From Flavobacterium sp. ENC (lineage in GTDB: Bacteria > Bacteroidota > Bacteroidia > Flavobacteriales > Flavobacteriaceae): a stretch of DNA of 64,000 bases. A program made the translations under genes and the position numbers. The stretch spans positions 124,001 to 188,000 of the forward strand of contig NZ_JAJMOY010000005.1 in the NCBI RefSeq assembly GCF_020991415.1. The letters run 5' to 3'. Positions 24,404 to 33,713 of the stretch are shown here, piece after piece. The notes beneath the pieces are model-generated. The model ran no database searches. It saw only the letters and a program-made list of their open reading frames with translations, and had not been told where the DNA came from. Each line of letters opens with the position of its first letter. The stretch's first letter is position 1.

Positions 24404-25111
24404 ATGAAAATTGCGCTTTTAGGATACGGAAAAATGGGCAAAGTAATCGAAAGAATTGCTTTAGAAAGAGGCCATGAAATTGTTTTAAAAAAAGATGAAT
24501 CCAACACCTACGACGGGCTTTCGACTGCTGATGTTGCTATCGACTTTAGTGTTCCGACCGCTGCCGTAGCTAATATTTCAAATTGTTTTCAGTCCAATGT
24601 CCCTGTAGTATCAGGCACCACCGGCTGGCTGGAACATTATGATGAAATGACAGCCCTTTGCAACGAAAAACAGGGCGGATTTATTTCCAGCTCCAACTTT
24701 AGCTTAGGGGTAAATATTTTCTTTGAACTCAATGAATATTTAGCCAAAATCATGTCTCAGTTCGACTCCTACAAAGTTACAATGGAAGAGATTCACCATA
24801 CTCAGAAATTAGATGCACCAAGCGGAACCGCTATTTCATTAGCCAAAGGCGTTATTGAAAACAGCAAGTATGCCAACTGGACTTTAGAAGAGGCAAAAAC
24901 GAATGAGATTCATATAGAAGCAAAAAGAATTGGAGATGTTCCCGGAACTCATACCGTGACTTACGATTCAATTGTGGACAGTATCGAACTAAAACATACC
25001 GCTCACAACCGTGAAGGCTTTGCTCTCGGAGCCGTTATAGCAGCAGAATGGCTGGCAGGCAAAAAGGGAATATATACAATGAAAGACGTTTTGAATCTGG
25101 AATCTAAATAA
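24404..25111 (+). CDS. dapB: 4-hydroxy-tetrahydrodipicolinate reductase
   Basis: A 235-residue DapB. It has the N-terminal Rossmann motif KIALLGYGKMGKVIE and GTTGW in the NAD(P)H-binding domain. The catalytic/substrate segment is EEIHHTQKLDAPSGTAISLAKG, containing the conserved His pair and Lys, and SGTA is the substrate-phosphate-like loop. It catalyses the second committed step of the diaminopimelate pathway for lysine and peptidoglycan. It is shorter than E. coli DapB (about 273), as in other Bacteroidota. Confidence 0.94.
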   Translation: MKIALLGYGKMGKVIERIALERGHEIVLKKDESNTYDGLSTADVAIDFSVPTAAVANISNCFQSNVPVVSGTTGWLEHYDEMTALCNEKQGGFISSSNFSLGVNIFFELNEYLAKIMSQFDSYKVTMEEIHHTQKLDAPSGTAISLAKGVIENSKYANWTLEEAKTNEIHIEAKRIGDVPGTHTVTYDSIVDSIELKHTAHNREGFALGAVIAAEWLAGKKGIYTMKDVLNLESK

Positions 25112-25178
25112 GATTAATTTAAAGTTTAAGGTCCAAAATTTAAACAACCTGAAACTTGACACATAAAACTAAAAAACT

Positions 25179-26732
25179 ATGACACTATATCTTTGGTTTG
25201 TTTTTTTCCTGGCAGTACAAATTATTCATTTCTTAGGAACATGGAAATTATATCAGGCAGCAGGAAGAAAAAGTTGGGAAGCGGCAGTTCCTGTATACAA
25301 TTCAATTGTTTTAATGAAAATCATCGGGCGTCCAACGTGGTGGACGTTGTTGCTTTTCATTCCGATTATTAACCTGATTATGTTTCCGGTGGTCTGGGTA
25401 GAAACTTTAAGAACGTTCGGCAAGAAATCATCTTTGGATACGTTTTTAGGAATTTTTACTTTCGGATTTTACATTTACTATGTAAACTATACTCAGAAAT
25501 TAGAATACAATGCAAACCGAAAATTAACGCCTGAAAACAAAACTGCTGATACCGTAAGCTCCTTACTTTTTGCTATCATCGTAGCCACATTAGTACACAC
25601 TTATATCGTACAGCCGTATACAATTCCGACTTCTTCCTTAGAAAAATCATTATTGATTGGTGACTTTTTGTTTGTGAGTAAAGTTAATTACGGACCAAGA
25701 GTTCCGATGACCACGGTAGCGTTACCAATGGTTCATGATTCTATTCCTTTTTTAAAGCGAAAATCGTATTTAAAATGGCCGCAATTGCCTTATTTCAGAC
25801 TGCCTGCTTTTGAAAAAATAAAAAGAACGGATATTGTGGTTTTTAACTGGCCTGTTGATACCGTACACTATTTCTATGAGCCAAAAGGAAGACCCGGTGT
25901 TATAAAACCAATCGACAAAAAATCGAATTACGTAAAAAGATGTGTTGGTATTCCCGGAGACAGCCTGTCTATAAAAGATGGTTTCGTTTTCATCAACGGA
26001 AAAAAATTAGTTTTGCCGGAAAGAGCTAAACCACAGTATTCTTATGCTGTTGCACTGGACGGAAAAACACCTATTGACTTTGAAACATTATTAAGAGAGC
26101 TGGATATTACGGATCGCGCCGGTTTTAAAAGCGAGAAAAGAGATACGATATTTTTCGCAGCTTTAACAGAAGCCAGTGCTGAAAGACTTAAAAATACTCC
26201 CGGAATTACCGATGTAAGAAGAGAAATCGACAAAGGAAATGACAATGCGATCTTCCCTCACATCAACAAATGGAATCAGGATAATTTTGGTCCGATATAC
26301 ATTCCTGAAGCCGGTAAAACGGTTGCTTTAAACAATGTATCTTTACCTTTTTATAAAGAAATCATCACGAATTACGAAGGTAATACTTTGCAAATAGACG
26401 GTTCCCATTATTTAATCAACGGAAAACCTGCAACAACTTATACTTTTAAGCAAAACTATTACTGGATGATGGGAGACAACCGTCACAACTCTGAAGATAG
26501 CCGTTATTGGGGTTACGTTCCGGAGAGCCATATTGTAGGGAAACCTGTTTTTATCTGGCTAAGCTGGGACACCAACGGAAAAGGAATGAATAAAATTCGC
26601 TGGAGCAGGGTATTCACTACTGTTGACGGTGAAGGACAGCCTCAGTCTTACTTTAAGTACTTCCTAATTATTCTTGCCCTTTATTTCGTTGGAGAATTCT
26701 TATGGAGAAAAAGAAAAGAAAATAAAGCATAA
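25179..26732 (+). CDS. lepB: Signal peptidase I with N-terminal membrane extension
   Basis: A 517-residue protein. Residues 1-120 form an extra region of three membrane helices (DUF5684-like, with KSWEAAVPVYNSIVLMKIIGRPTWW). The signal peptidase core starts near residue 125. The catalytic Ser is S153 in YTIPTSSLEKSL and the general-base Lys is K253 in NYVKRCVGIPGD. The C-terminal box D/E element is GDNRHNSEDSRYWG. The core carries a long insertion (about residues 285-400) between boxes D and E. It cleaves signal peptides of exported proteins at the inner membrane. It appears to be the only lepB in the window. Confidence 0.93.
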   Translation: MTLYLWFVFFLAVQIIHFLGTWKLYQAAGRKSWEAAVPVYNSIVLMKIIGRPTWWTLLLFIPIINLIMFPVVWVETLRTFGKKSSLDTFLGIFTFGFYIYYVNYTQKLEYNANRKLTPENKTADTVSSLLFAIIVATLVHTYIVQPYTIPTSSLEKSLLIGDFLFVSKVNYGPRVPMTTVALPMVHDSIPFLKRKSYLKWPQLPYFRLPAFEKIKRTDIVVFNWPVDTVHYFYEPKGRPGVIKPIDKKSNYVKRCVGIPGDSLSIKDGFVFINGKKLVLPERAKPQYSYAVALDGKTPIDFETLLRELDITDRAGFKSEKRDTIFFAALTEASAERLKNTPGITDVRREIDKGNDNAIFPHINKWNQDNFGPIYIPEAGKTVALNNVSLPFYKEIITNYEGNTLQIDGSHYLINGKPATTYTFKQNYYWMMGDNRHNSEDSRYWGYVPESHIVGKPVFIWLSWDTNGKGMNKIRWSRVFTTVDGEGQPQSYFKYFLIILALYFVGEFLWRKRKENKA

Positions 26733-26748
26733 AAATAAAGTATTTTTA

Positions 26749-26803
26749 GTTTCAGGTTTCAAGTTTAAAGTTCTGCGCGAACCTGAAACTTGAAACCTGA
26801 AAT
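26749..26803. repeat. GAAACCTGAAA-type inverted repeat
   Basis: TTTCAGGTTTCAAGTTT faces ACTTGAAACCTGAAAT across a short spacer, giving a 16-bp hairpin between lepB and wbqC. Shorter related units lie at 17413-17440, 25125-25162 and 49530-49582. Confidence 0.75.
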
Positions 26804-26826
26804 TTTTAACACAAAACGAATCAAAC

Positions 26827-27441
26827 ATGAACTCCTTGTTACTTCCTACCTATTTTCCGTCAATCAGTCACTTCGCAGTGATGGCCCAATCTGAAAATAT
26901 TACTTTTGAAATGGAAGATAATTTTCAGAAACAGACGAACAGAAACCGTACTTATATCTATAGCCCAAACGGAATTCAGTTATTGAATATCCCCGTTAAA
27001 CATTCGAAAGAACTGCATCAAAAAACAAAAGAGGTACGAATTGAAAATGAATTTGACTGGCGAAAGCAACACTTCAAATCTTTAGAGGCCGCTTACAGAA
27101 GCTCTCCTTTTTTTGAATTTTTTGAAGATGACATTCGCCCTGTTTTCGAAAAAGAACATACCTTTTTAATGGATCTCAATATGGAAGTTTTAGAGATCAT
27201 GACCAAATGCCTGAGAATGAAACTGGAGTTTGGAAAAACCATAGAATACTTTCATGAAGCAGAAAACATTACCGATTACAGGTATTTGGTAAACGGAAAA
27301 AAAGACGCTCATTCGTTCGAAAAATACACCCAGGTATTTGATGACAAGCATGGCTTTATAAACAATCTGAGTGTACTGGATTTACTTTTTAATGAAGGTA
27401 AATTTGCCATGGATTATTTAAAAACCCAAAAACTAATCTAA
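26827..27441 (+). CDS. WbqC-like family protein
   Basis: A 204-residue WbqC-family protein. The N-terminus LLLPTYFPSISHFAVMAQ and NRTYIYSPNGIQLLNIPVKH match the family, whose members occur in polysaccharide loci and are thought to modify amino sugars. The catalytic chemistry is unsettled. It has no signal peptide or membrane segment. It follows lepB after 94 bp, a gap containing the inverted repeat, so co-transcription is uncertain. Confidence 0.82.
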   Translation: MNSLLLPTYFPSISHFAVMAQSENITFEMEDNFQKQTNRNRTYIYSPNGIQLLNIPVKHSKELHQKTKEVRIENEFDWRKQHFKSLEAAYRSSPFFEFFEDDIRPVFEKEHTFLMDLNMEVLEIMTKCLRMKLEFGKTIEYFHEAENITDYRYLVNGKKDAHSFEKYTQVFDDKHGFINNLSVLDLLFNEGKFAMDYLKTQKLI

Positions 27442-27489
27442 CTATTCCACGGAGTTTTTTTGGAATTTGGAAATTAAAAAATTGGAAAT

Positions 27490-28536
27490 TTATTCCATTG
27501 AAAGCCTTGCCATGATCGGATAATGATCGGAATTTTCGAAATCAGAAAAACTCTGAAATTGTTTTACTTTCATCTTACTGTCCGTAAAAATATAATCGAT
27601 TCGGGCCGGATAATAGCGAAATTTATACGTGGCACCGAAACCTTCCCCGGCTTCTTCAAAAGTATCCTTCAGCTTTCCTTTTATGTTTCTGTATACATAG
27701 GAAAAAGGACTGTTATTCATGTCTCCGCAAATAATAATCGGGCTTTTGCATTGTTTGATATTCTCCTTAAAAATTTCTGCCTGCTCCTGCTGCTGTCTGA
27801 ATCCTTTACTGATGCGGGCATAAATCAATTGTGATTTCTGCTGGTTTACATTATCGATATTATCCGAAATATCATTGACATCCGGGGAAATCTTAATCGA
27901 CTGCAAATGCATATTGTACACCCTTATAACATCCTTACCACGCTTTATATCGGCATAGATTACATTATTGTCCGACTTAGGAAAAATAATACTCCCCTGA
28001 TACAGGATTGGAAATTTTGAAAAAATAGCCTGTCCTGTTTTTATCTGATTCCCGTCTATGAAAATATAGCGGTGCGGATACACTTTTAAGTCAATATGGG
28101 CAGAATTGGAGTATTCCTGAATGCATAAGATATCCGGGTCTTTTTCGTCTATAAACGTCTTAATATTCGATGGGATATCATCGCGGTCCAGCCATTTAAA
28201 CACGTTAAAAAGACGGACATTATAACTCATTACAGAAAAGTCCTTTTCGTCTTCTACATATTCTTTGGCAGAAAATTTATAAAATTTATTAATAAAGGTA
28301 ATTCCGGTCAGCAAGACCAGACCAGACAAAATAAGGCGTTTTTTGAACTGGATCCCCCAATAGATGAAGAACAGGCCATTCATGACAAAAAAGGCCGGCA
28401 TAAACAGCGTCAGCACCGACAAAAGCGGAAAGCTCTTGGGTGCGAGAAAAGGCAAAACATAGATACTAAATGTTACTACAGTAAGTACTATATTCAAAAA
28501 GAACATCAGTTTATTAAACCAAGACAGGTTTTGCAT
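27490..28536 (-). CDS. Endonuclease/exonuclease/phosphatase-family membrane protein
   Basis: A 348-residue protein. Two or three N-terminal membrane helices (residues about 8-85) anchor a C-terminal EEP domain. The signature is SYNVRLFN, the metal ligand in QEYSN (ILCIQEYS), the IICGDMNNSPFSYVY motif and the closing DHYPIMARL, which contains the catalytic Asp-His. The domain would face the periplasm or be cytosolic. Substrates for this group range from nucleic acids to phosphoinositides, so none is assigned. It is the last gene of the mutL-rhomboid operon, 19 bp after the second rhomboid gene. Confidence 0.85.
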   Translation of the reverse strand: MQNLSWFNKLMFFLNIVLTVVTFSIYVLPFLAPKSFPLLSVLTLFMPAFFVMNGLFFIYWGIQFKKRLILSGLVLLTGITFINKFYKFSAKEYVEDEKDFSVMSYNVRLFNVFKWLDRDDIPSNIKTFIDEKDPDILCIQEYSNSAHIDLKVYPHRYIFIDGNQIKTGQAIFSKFPILYQGSIIFPKSDNNVIYADIKRGKDVIRVYNMHLQSIKISPDVNDISDNIDNVNQQKSQLIYARISKGFRQQQEQAEIFKENIKQCKSPIIICGDMNNSPFSYVYRNIKGKLKDTFEEAGEGFGATYKFRYYPARIDYIFTDSKMKVKQFQSFSDFENSDHYPIMARLSME

Positions 28537-28555
28537 GCTTTCTTTATTACAAGGA

Positions 28556-29419
28556 TTATTTTCCTGCTTTAAATAAAAATTCTTTTTCTTCTTTGGTCAG
28601 ACAATCATAGCCGGACTGGCTGATTTTATCCAAAATTTCATCAATTTGCTGTTGCGTTTTATCTTTCGCAACAATTCTTGAAATTGGTTTTTCTGTAGGT
28701 TTTTTATAATTCTTATGGACTGTCCTGAAGGGGGTTGCAGGTGATTTTCTGAACAAATTGGTAAAAAAGTCCAATGTTCTGGAGATCACTATGCTCAGGT
28801 CAGTCCCATTTTGAAGCAATTTAATAAAAATAAATCCAAAAACAGCACCCGCCAGGTGCGAAATGTGTCCGCCCATATTACCCAGGCGCAACTGCATTAA
28901 ATCTAAAATTAAAATCACGGCAGTAATATGCCATAATTTTACGTTTCCAATCAGTAACAAACGAACATTCATCAGCGGCTGATAAGTTGTTGTTGCCACT
29001 AAAATCGCCATAATAGCGGCTGAAGCCCCGACAATAGAAGCCGAATAATTTAAAAAATAATAGGTCAGAATAAAAACGATTCCGGAAAAAACAGCACTTA
29101 AAATATACAATCCCAGATATTGTTTTTGTGTAAAGAAGGTTAAAAACAATGAACTTGCAAAATTCAAAACCATCATATTAAACAACAGATGCAAAAATCC
29201 ATCGTGAAAAAAGGCATAGGTCAGAAATGTCCAGGGTTTAAACAAAAACACTTCAGGATCTGATGATAAAGCCAGCCAGCCCGGAAAATCAAACTGTCCG
29301 ATTGAATATTGATAAAAGAACACTAACGAAATCAGAAAGCAGGCAATATTCCAGTAAATAACGCGCATGGCAATGCCTCCTAATTTATACTGTAATTTTA
29401 AATCATCGAGAATATTCAT
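28556..29419 (-). CDS. Rhomboid-family membrane protein (second of pair)
   Basis: A 287-residue protein with six membrane helices. YAFFHDGFLHLLFNMMVL holds the L1/helix-2 HxxxN motif, VGASAAIMAI carries the serine in a GASA instead of the usual GASG loop, and HISHLAGAVFGF supplies the catalytic His. The nucleophile and His are thus present, but the oxyanion loop differs by one residue. A Lys-rich cytosolic tail of about 80 residues ends the protein. It is co-directional with the first rhomboid (43 bp upstream) and with mutL. Confidence 0.88.
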   Translation of the reverse strand: MNILDDLKLQYKLGGIAMRVIYWNIACFLISLVFFYQYSIGQFDFPGWLALSSDPEVFLFKPWTFLTYAFFHDGFLHLLFNMMVLNFASSLFLTFFTQKQYLGLYILSAVFSGIVFILTYYFLNYSASIVGASAAIMAILVATTTYQPLMNVRLLLIGNVKLWHITAVILILDLMQLRLGNMGGHISHLAGAVFGFIFIKLLQNGTDLSIVISRTLDFFTNLFRKSPATPFRTVHKNYKKPTEKPISRIVAKDKTQQQIDEILDKISQSGYDCLTKEEKEFLFKAGK

Positions 29420-29462
29420 AAAAGCTTTTTTAAGTTTCTAGTATTGATCTTAAAATTAAAAA

Positions 29463-30212
29463 TTAATTCCAACGATTGCTATTAAACTGATTCTTTTTCC
29501 AGTACAGCATCATTAAAAAACCCGTTAATGCCCCACCTAAGTGGGCAAAATGGGCAACACCCGTACCGCCGCTGCCAAATAATGAATTACCTCTGAAACC
29601 TAAAAACAAATCAATTGCTAAAATTACCGGAACAAAATATTTTGCTTTGATTGGAACCGGAATAAACATTAAAGCCAGTTCTGCATTAGGAAACATAAAA
29701 GCAAAGGCCGTTAACAAACCATATATTGCTCCTGAGGCACCTACAACAGTCCCCATATAAGCTCCGGTAAAACTTTCAAATTGCGAAACTGTCAGCAATT
29801 CCTGCCATCTGGTATCGATTTTACCTTCATTCAGAAGTTGCAAAATCTCTGTTTTATTGAAACCATTAGCTGTCAGCGTATTGATACTGTCCTGAAAAAA
29901 ATAATAATTTACACCAGTATGCAGTAGTGCAGCTCCCAGTCCGCAAGAGATATAAAAGAAAAGGAATTTTTTACCGCCCCAAAAATGCTCTAATGCCGAT
30001 CCGAAAGATACCATTGCAAACATATTAAATGCGATGTGCAGGATTCCGCCATGCATAAACATATGTGTGATAGGCTGCCAGGCTTTAAAACTTGGGTTTT
30101 CCGGAAAAAACATCGCAAAATATTCATAGGAAACAGGCACTAATTGCGAACCAATAAAAAAGATAATATTGATTATCAGCAATTGTTTTACTACAGGAGT
30201 CATGTTCATCAT
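29463..30212 (-). CDS. Rhomboid-family intramembrane serine protease (first of pair)
   Basis: A 249-residue six-helix rhomboid. HMFMHGGILHIAFNMFAM contains the conserved HxxxN region, VVGASGAIYGLL carries the nucleophile Ser in the canonical GASG loop, and VAHFAHLGGALTGF gives the catalytic His. It should cleave membrane helices at the inner membrane. Its ATG overlaps the mutL stop by 4 bp, so the genes are translationally coupled, an unusual partner for a mismatch-repair gene. Confidence 0.93.
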   Translation of the reverse strand: MMNMTPVVKQLLIINIIFFIGSQLVPVSYEYFAMFFPENPSFKAWQPITHMFMHGGILHIAFNMFAMVSFGSALEHFWGGKKFLFFYISCGLGAALLHTGVNYYFFQDSINTLTANGFNKTEILQLLNEGKIDTRWQELLTVSQFESFTGAYMGTVVGASGAIYGLLTAFAFMFPNAELALMFIPVPIKAKYFVPVILAIDLFLGFRGNSLFGSGGTGVAHFAHLGGALTGFLMMLYWKKNQFNSNRWN

Positions 30213-32095
30213 AAGGCAAACTTTTTATCTATATCTTCCACACGCATTGTGATGAAAGTAGGTTTTTGAAAAGGTGAAATATTAGGATCTTTACAGGCAA
30301 ATAATCCGTTTACTAAATTATCCTGTTCTTTTTCGGTTAAATAAGATCCGGTTTTAACCGCTAAACTTTTGGCCATCGATTTGGCTATGGTATCGTTTTG
30401 ACTGTAACTGCTCGCCGGAATTCCGTCCTGCAGATCACTTACTAATTGTTCGATTACCATTGAAACTTCGCTTTCTGTAATATTGACAGGAATTCCTGAA
30501 ATCACAATATGATCGGTTTGGGCTTCATCAAACACAAAACCCGTTGTTTCTAATGAGGGCTTTAGTTCTTCAATTAATGTCATTTCATCTGAAGAATAGA
30601 ACAAATTCAAAGGAAACAGCAATTGCTGACTTGAAGCCTGATTGACAGTCATATTCAACAGAAACTGCTCGTATAAAATACGCTGATGTGCCCGCTGCTG
30701 GTCCACAATCACCATTCCGGATTTTATTGGCGAAACAATATATTTTTTATGGATCTGATAGGTTTTCTGAATGACCTGCTCTACATCCTCATCGTTAAAT
30801 AAAGAGGACGTTACTTCTTCATTTTCGAATGTAAAAGGAGAACTTTCAATACTTTCTGTTTCTGTTTCCAAACCCACATACAGACTTTCCCAACTGGCTG
30901 TTGGTTCCACTCTCTTCGAATAGCCTGAATAGGAACCAGAGCTGCTTCCGGATCCTGATTTAGAATAATGCTGATTGGTTTTGTCGTCCGTAAAGGGATT
31001 AAAAGTTCCATCTACCTGAATCGTTGGCGTTTCGCCTTCTAAATCTTTATAATGATACGGTGTGTCTAAATTGGCATCACGATCAAAATCAAGTACGGGA
31101 GCTACATTAAACTGTCCTAAACTATGTTTGATCGAAGCTCTTAAAATGGCATACAAAGCCTGTTCGTCGTCAAACTTGATTTCCGTCTTAGTCGGATGAA
31201 TATTGATATCAATGGTATTTGGCGGTACTTGCAGGTAAAGAAAATAACTCGGCTGTGAACCATCTTTTAAAAGTCCGTCATAAGCCGCCATTACGGCGTG
31301 GTGCAAATAACCGCTTTTAATAAACCGGTCGTTTACAAAAAAAAACTGCTCTCCCCTGTTTTTCTTGGCGAATTCAGGTTTACATACAAATCCCTGTACG
31401 TTTATGATCTCGGTTTCTTCGTTTACGGGAACTAATTTTTCATTGGTTTTTCCGGACATAATCCCAACAATTCGCTGACGGTACCCCGCAGCAGGCAAAT
31501 TGTACATTTCGCTTCCATTGTGATAAAAAGTAAAATGAATATTGGGATGTGCCAACGCTACACGCTGGAATTCATCCATGACGTGGCGAAATTCCACCGT
31601 ATCGGATTTTAAGAAGTTACGGCGTGCCGGAATATTAAAAAACAGATTTTTAACCGCAAATGAAGTTCCTTTAGGCAAAACGGCCACTTCCTGAGAGATA
31701 AATTTACTGCCTTCAATGACGATATGCGTTCCCAGTTCTTCCTGGTCCTGTTTCGTTTTCATTTCCATGTGGGCAATTGCAGCGATAGAAGCCAGTGCTT
31801 CGCCACGAAAGCCTTTGGTATGAAGCGAGAACAAATCTTCTGCCTGACGTATTTTTGAGGTAGCATGACGTGCAAAGCACAAACGCGCATCGGTCACACT
31901 CATTCCTGCCCCATTATCAATCACCTGAACCAACGATTTTCCGGCATCTTTAATAATCAATTTAATGTCGGTTGCTTTGGCGTCAACAGCGTTTTCTAAT
32001 AACTCTTTTACAACCGAAGCAGGTCTTTGAACTACCTCTCCGGCGGCAATCTGATTAGCAACGTGATCAGGAAGTAATTGAATAATACTTGACAT
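30209..32095 (-). CDS. mutL: DNA mismatch repair protein MutL
   Basis: A 628-residue MutL. The GHKL ATPase domain spans residues 1-330, with NQIAAGEVVQRPASVVKELLENAVDA, VIDNGAGM, ATSKI and FRGEALASI, and it is followed by a Ser/Gly-rich linker (residues about 365-400). The C-terminal dimerisation domain contains D465-QQRAHQRILYE476, which aligns with the endonuclease motif DQHA(X)2E(X)4E. Key metal-binding residues are replaced (H to Q, A to R, first E to Q). It couples MutS mismatch recognition to repair. Loss of nicking activity is inferred from the motif only. Confidence 0.95.
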   Translation of the reverse strand: MSSIIQLLPDHVANQIAAGEVVQRPASVVKELLENAVDAKATDIKLIIKDAGKSLVQVIDNGAGMSVTDARLCFARHATSKIRQAEDLFSLHTKGFRGEALASIAAIAHMEMKTKQDQEELGTHIVIEGSKFISQEVAVLPKGTSFAVKNLFFNIPARRNFLKSDTVEFRHVMDEFQRVALAHPNIHFTFYHNGSEMYNLPAAGYRQRIVGIMSGKTNEKLVPVNEETEIINVQGFVCKPEFAKKNRGEQFFFVNDRFIKSGYLHHAVMAAYDGLLKDGSQPSYFLYLQVPPNTIDINIHPTKTEIKFDDEQALYAILRASIKHSLGQFNVAPVLDFDRDANLDTPYHYKDLEGETPTIQVDGTFNPFTDDKTNQHYSKSGSGSSSGSYSGYSKRVEPTASWESLYVGLETETESIESSPFTFENEEVTSSLFNDEDVEQVIQKTYQIHKKYIVSPIKSGMVIVDQQRAHQRILYEQFLLNMTVNQASSQQLLFPLNLFYSSDEMTLIEELKPSLETTGFVFDEAQTDHIVISGIPVNITESEVSMVIEQLVSDLQDGIPASSYSQNDTIAKSMAKSLAVKTGSYLTEKEQDNLVNGLFACKDPNISPFQKPTFITMRVEDIDKKFAL

Positions 32096-32215
32096 TTAAA
32101 ATTTTGGATTGTGGATTAACGATTTAAGATTTTTGATTTAAAATCTAAACCAAGGTGTACAAATTTAATGAATTTCCGTTGGCTTTTTAAATAAGTGGTA
32201 TCATAAAAAAAACAA

Positions 32216-32249
32216 AAAACCTATACTATTTTTACACAGTACAGGTTTT
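32216..32249 (-). terminator. Terminator of ribH
   Basis: Stem AAAACCTATACT / AGTACAGGTTTT with one mismatch, 24 bp beyond the ribH stop and followed by a long T-run on the minus strand. Confidence 0.75.
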
Positions 32250-32272
32250 AGTATTTTTAAAACGATTGTGTT

Positions 32273-32845
32273 TTATTCTTTCTCGATTTTTATCGGCGTC
32301 TCTTCGATTTGAATAGCTCCTGAAGCCAATAAAGGCTGGTGAAAAGGATGTGACATAGAAGCCTGTTGACGGATGTAAGCCATTTTTATAGCTGCAATTG
32401 CCGCTTCGGTTCCTTTGTTTCCGTGAATCCCACCGCTTCTGTCAATAGACTGCTGCATGTTATTGTCTGTTAAAACACAAAAAATAACCGGAATATCCGT
32501 TTGAACATTCAAATCCTTAATTCCCTGCGTAACACCTTCGCATACAAAATCAAAATGTTTCGTTTGTCCCTGAATGACACATCCAATTACGATAACGGCA
32601 TCCACATTTTGGGTCTGCAGCATTTTTTTTGCACCATAAATAAGCTCAAAGCTTCCCGGTACATTCCAACGGATAATTTGCTGAGCAGGAACTTCATTGT
32701 CAATTAATGCCTCAAATGCACCATTGTAAAGTCCCTCAGTTATAGTTTCATTCCACTCAGAAACAACAATCCCAAATCGAAAGTTTTTCGCATTTGGGAT
32801 CGTGTTTTTATCGTATTCTGATAAATTTTTATTTTCGGTAGCCAT
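32273..32845 (-). CDS. ribH: 6,7-dimethyl-8-ribityllumazine synthase
   Basis: A 190-residue lumazine synthase. RFGIVVSEWNETITEGL holds the substrate-aromatic contact, VPGSFEL the phosphate loop, CVIQGQTKHFDFV the proton-relay His, and NKGTEAA follows near the C-terminal helix. It condenses 5-amino-6-ribitylaminouracil with 3,4-dihydroxybutanone phosphate in riboflavin synthesis. A repeat-type AT-rich segment separates it from the upstream TPR protein gene, and it may be co-transcribed with it. Confidence 0.95.
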   Translation of the reverse strand: MATENKNLSEYDKNTIPNAKNFRFGIVVSEWNETITEGLYNGAFEALIDNEVPAQQIIRWNVPGSFELIYGAKKMLQTQNVDAVIVIGCVIQGQTKHFDFVCEGVTQGIKDLNVQTDIPVIFCVLTDNNMQQSIDRSGGIHGNKGTEAAIAAIKMAYIRQQASMSHPFHQPLLASGAIQIEETPIKIEKE

Positions 32846-32847
32846 CT

Positions 32848-32933
32848 TTATATTTTAGATTTTAAATTTTAGACTTAAGATTTCAGATTCTGAAATACAA
32901 ATCTACAATCTTAAATCTAAATTCTGCAATAAA
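32848..32933. repeat. AAATCTAAAATC-type AT-rich repeat region
   Basis: Interleaved units ATTTTAGATTTTAAATTTTAG, AGATTTCAGATTCTGAAAT and ATCTTAAATCTAAATTC form a partly palindromic stretch. Similar units lie at 32100-32150 and 54920-54985. It is non-coding and not assigned to a mobile element. Confidence 0.5.
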
Positions 32934-33713
32934 TTATTGCGCTAATCCAATCAATACATCAACAGAAGCAGCTTCCGGAGTTGCATCGAAGTTTTCTTTA
33001 ATATCTGTAAAGTATTTTAAAGCATCCTCTTTCTGACCTAAAGCCAAAGCTGTTTTACCTGCTTTAAGCAGAAAACGAGGTGTTGTAAAATCGTTTTTGT
33101 TAGATTCAGCTGCTTTTACATAATAGTCTAAAGCTTCTTTCTGTTGGTTTTTCTGAGAGTAAGCATCTCCGATTGCACCTTTTGCCAAAGCACTTAAGAT
33201 TAAATCTTCAGATTTGAATTCCCCTAGGTATTTGATAGCCTCATCAAATTTACCTGTATTCAGATACGCCATACCCGCATAGTAATTTGCCAGGTTTCCG
33301 GCATCAGTTCCGGAATATTCGTCAGCAATTTTAAGGAATCCGAATTTACCTTCAGAACCATTCAAAGCTAATTTGTATAAAGAATCGCTTGCTACACCAT
33401 CAGTCGCCTTTTGGAAATTTTGTTGTGCAACAAACATTTCGTTTGCAGCTTCGTCTTGTTTCGGAGCTTCGATAAATTTTTGGTAAGCCAAATATCCAAT
33501 AGTGGCAACCGCAATACCAGCAACTAAACCAATAATGATTTTTTGATTTTTAGCAACCCAATCCTCTGTTTTAGAAGCAGTCTCATCTAATTTTGAAAAA
33601 ACACCAGCTGTAGTGCTGTCTTTTTCGTCAATGATTACCTGTTGTTCTTCATTTACTTCTTTAACTTCCTTTTCTTTTGGTGCTTTATATCCTCTTTTAT
33701 TGTAAGTAGCCAT
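32934..33713 (-). CDS. Membrane-anchored tetratricopeptide-repeat protein, YfgM-like
   Basis: A 259-residue protein. A charged cytosolic N-terminus (residues 1-55) leads into a single membrane helix (about 58-78, IIIGLVAGIAVATIGYLAYQ), then four or more TPR units (residues about 85-250, such as GNLANYYAGMAYLNTGKFDEAIKYL). The arrangement resembles E. coli YfgM, a SecYEG-associated ancillary protein, which itself has an N-terminal anchor and TPRs. No other YfgM-locus genes flank it, so the name is structural only. Confidence 0.82.
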   Translation of the reverse strand: MATYNKRGYKAPKEKEVKEVNEEQQVIIDEKDSTTAGVFSKLDETASKTEDWVAKNQKIIIGLVAGIAVATIGYLAYQKFIEAPKQDEAANEMFVAQQNFQKATDGVASDSLYKLALNGSEGKFGFLKIADEYSGTDAGNLANYYAGMAYLNTGKFDEAIKYLGEFKSEDLILSALAKGAIGDAYSQKNQQKEALDYYVKAAESNKNDFTTPRFLLKAGKTALALGQKEDALKYFTDIKENFDATPEAASVDVLIGLAQ

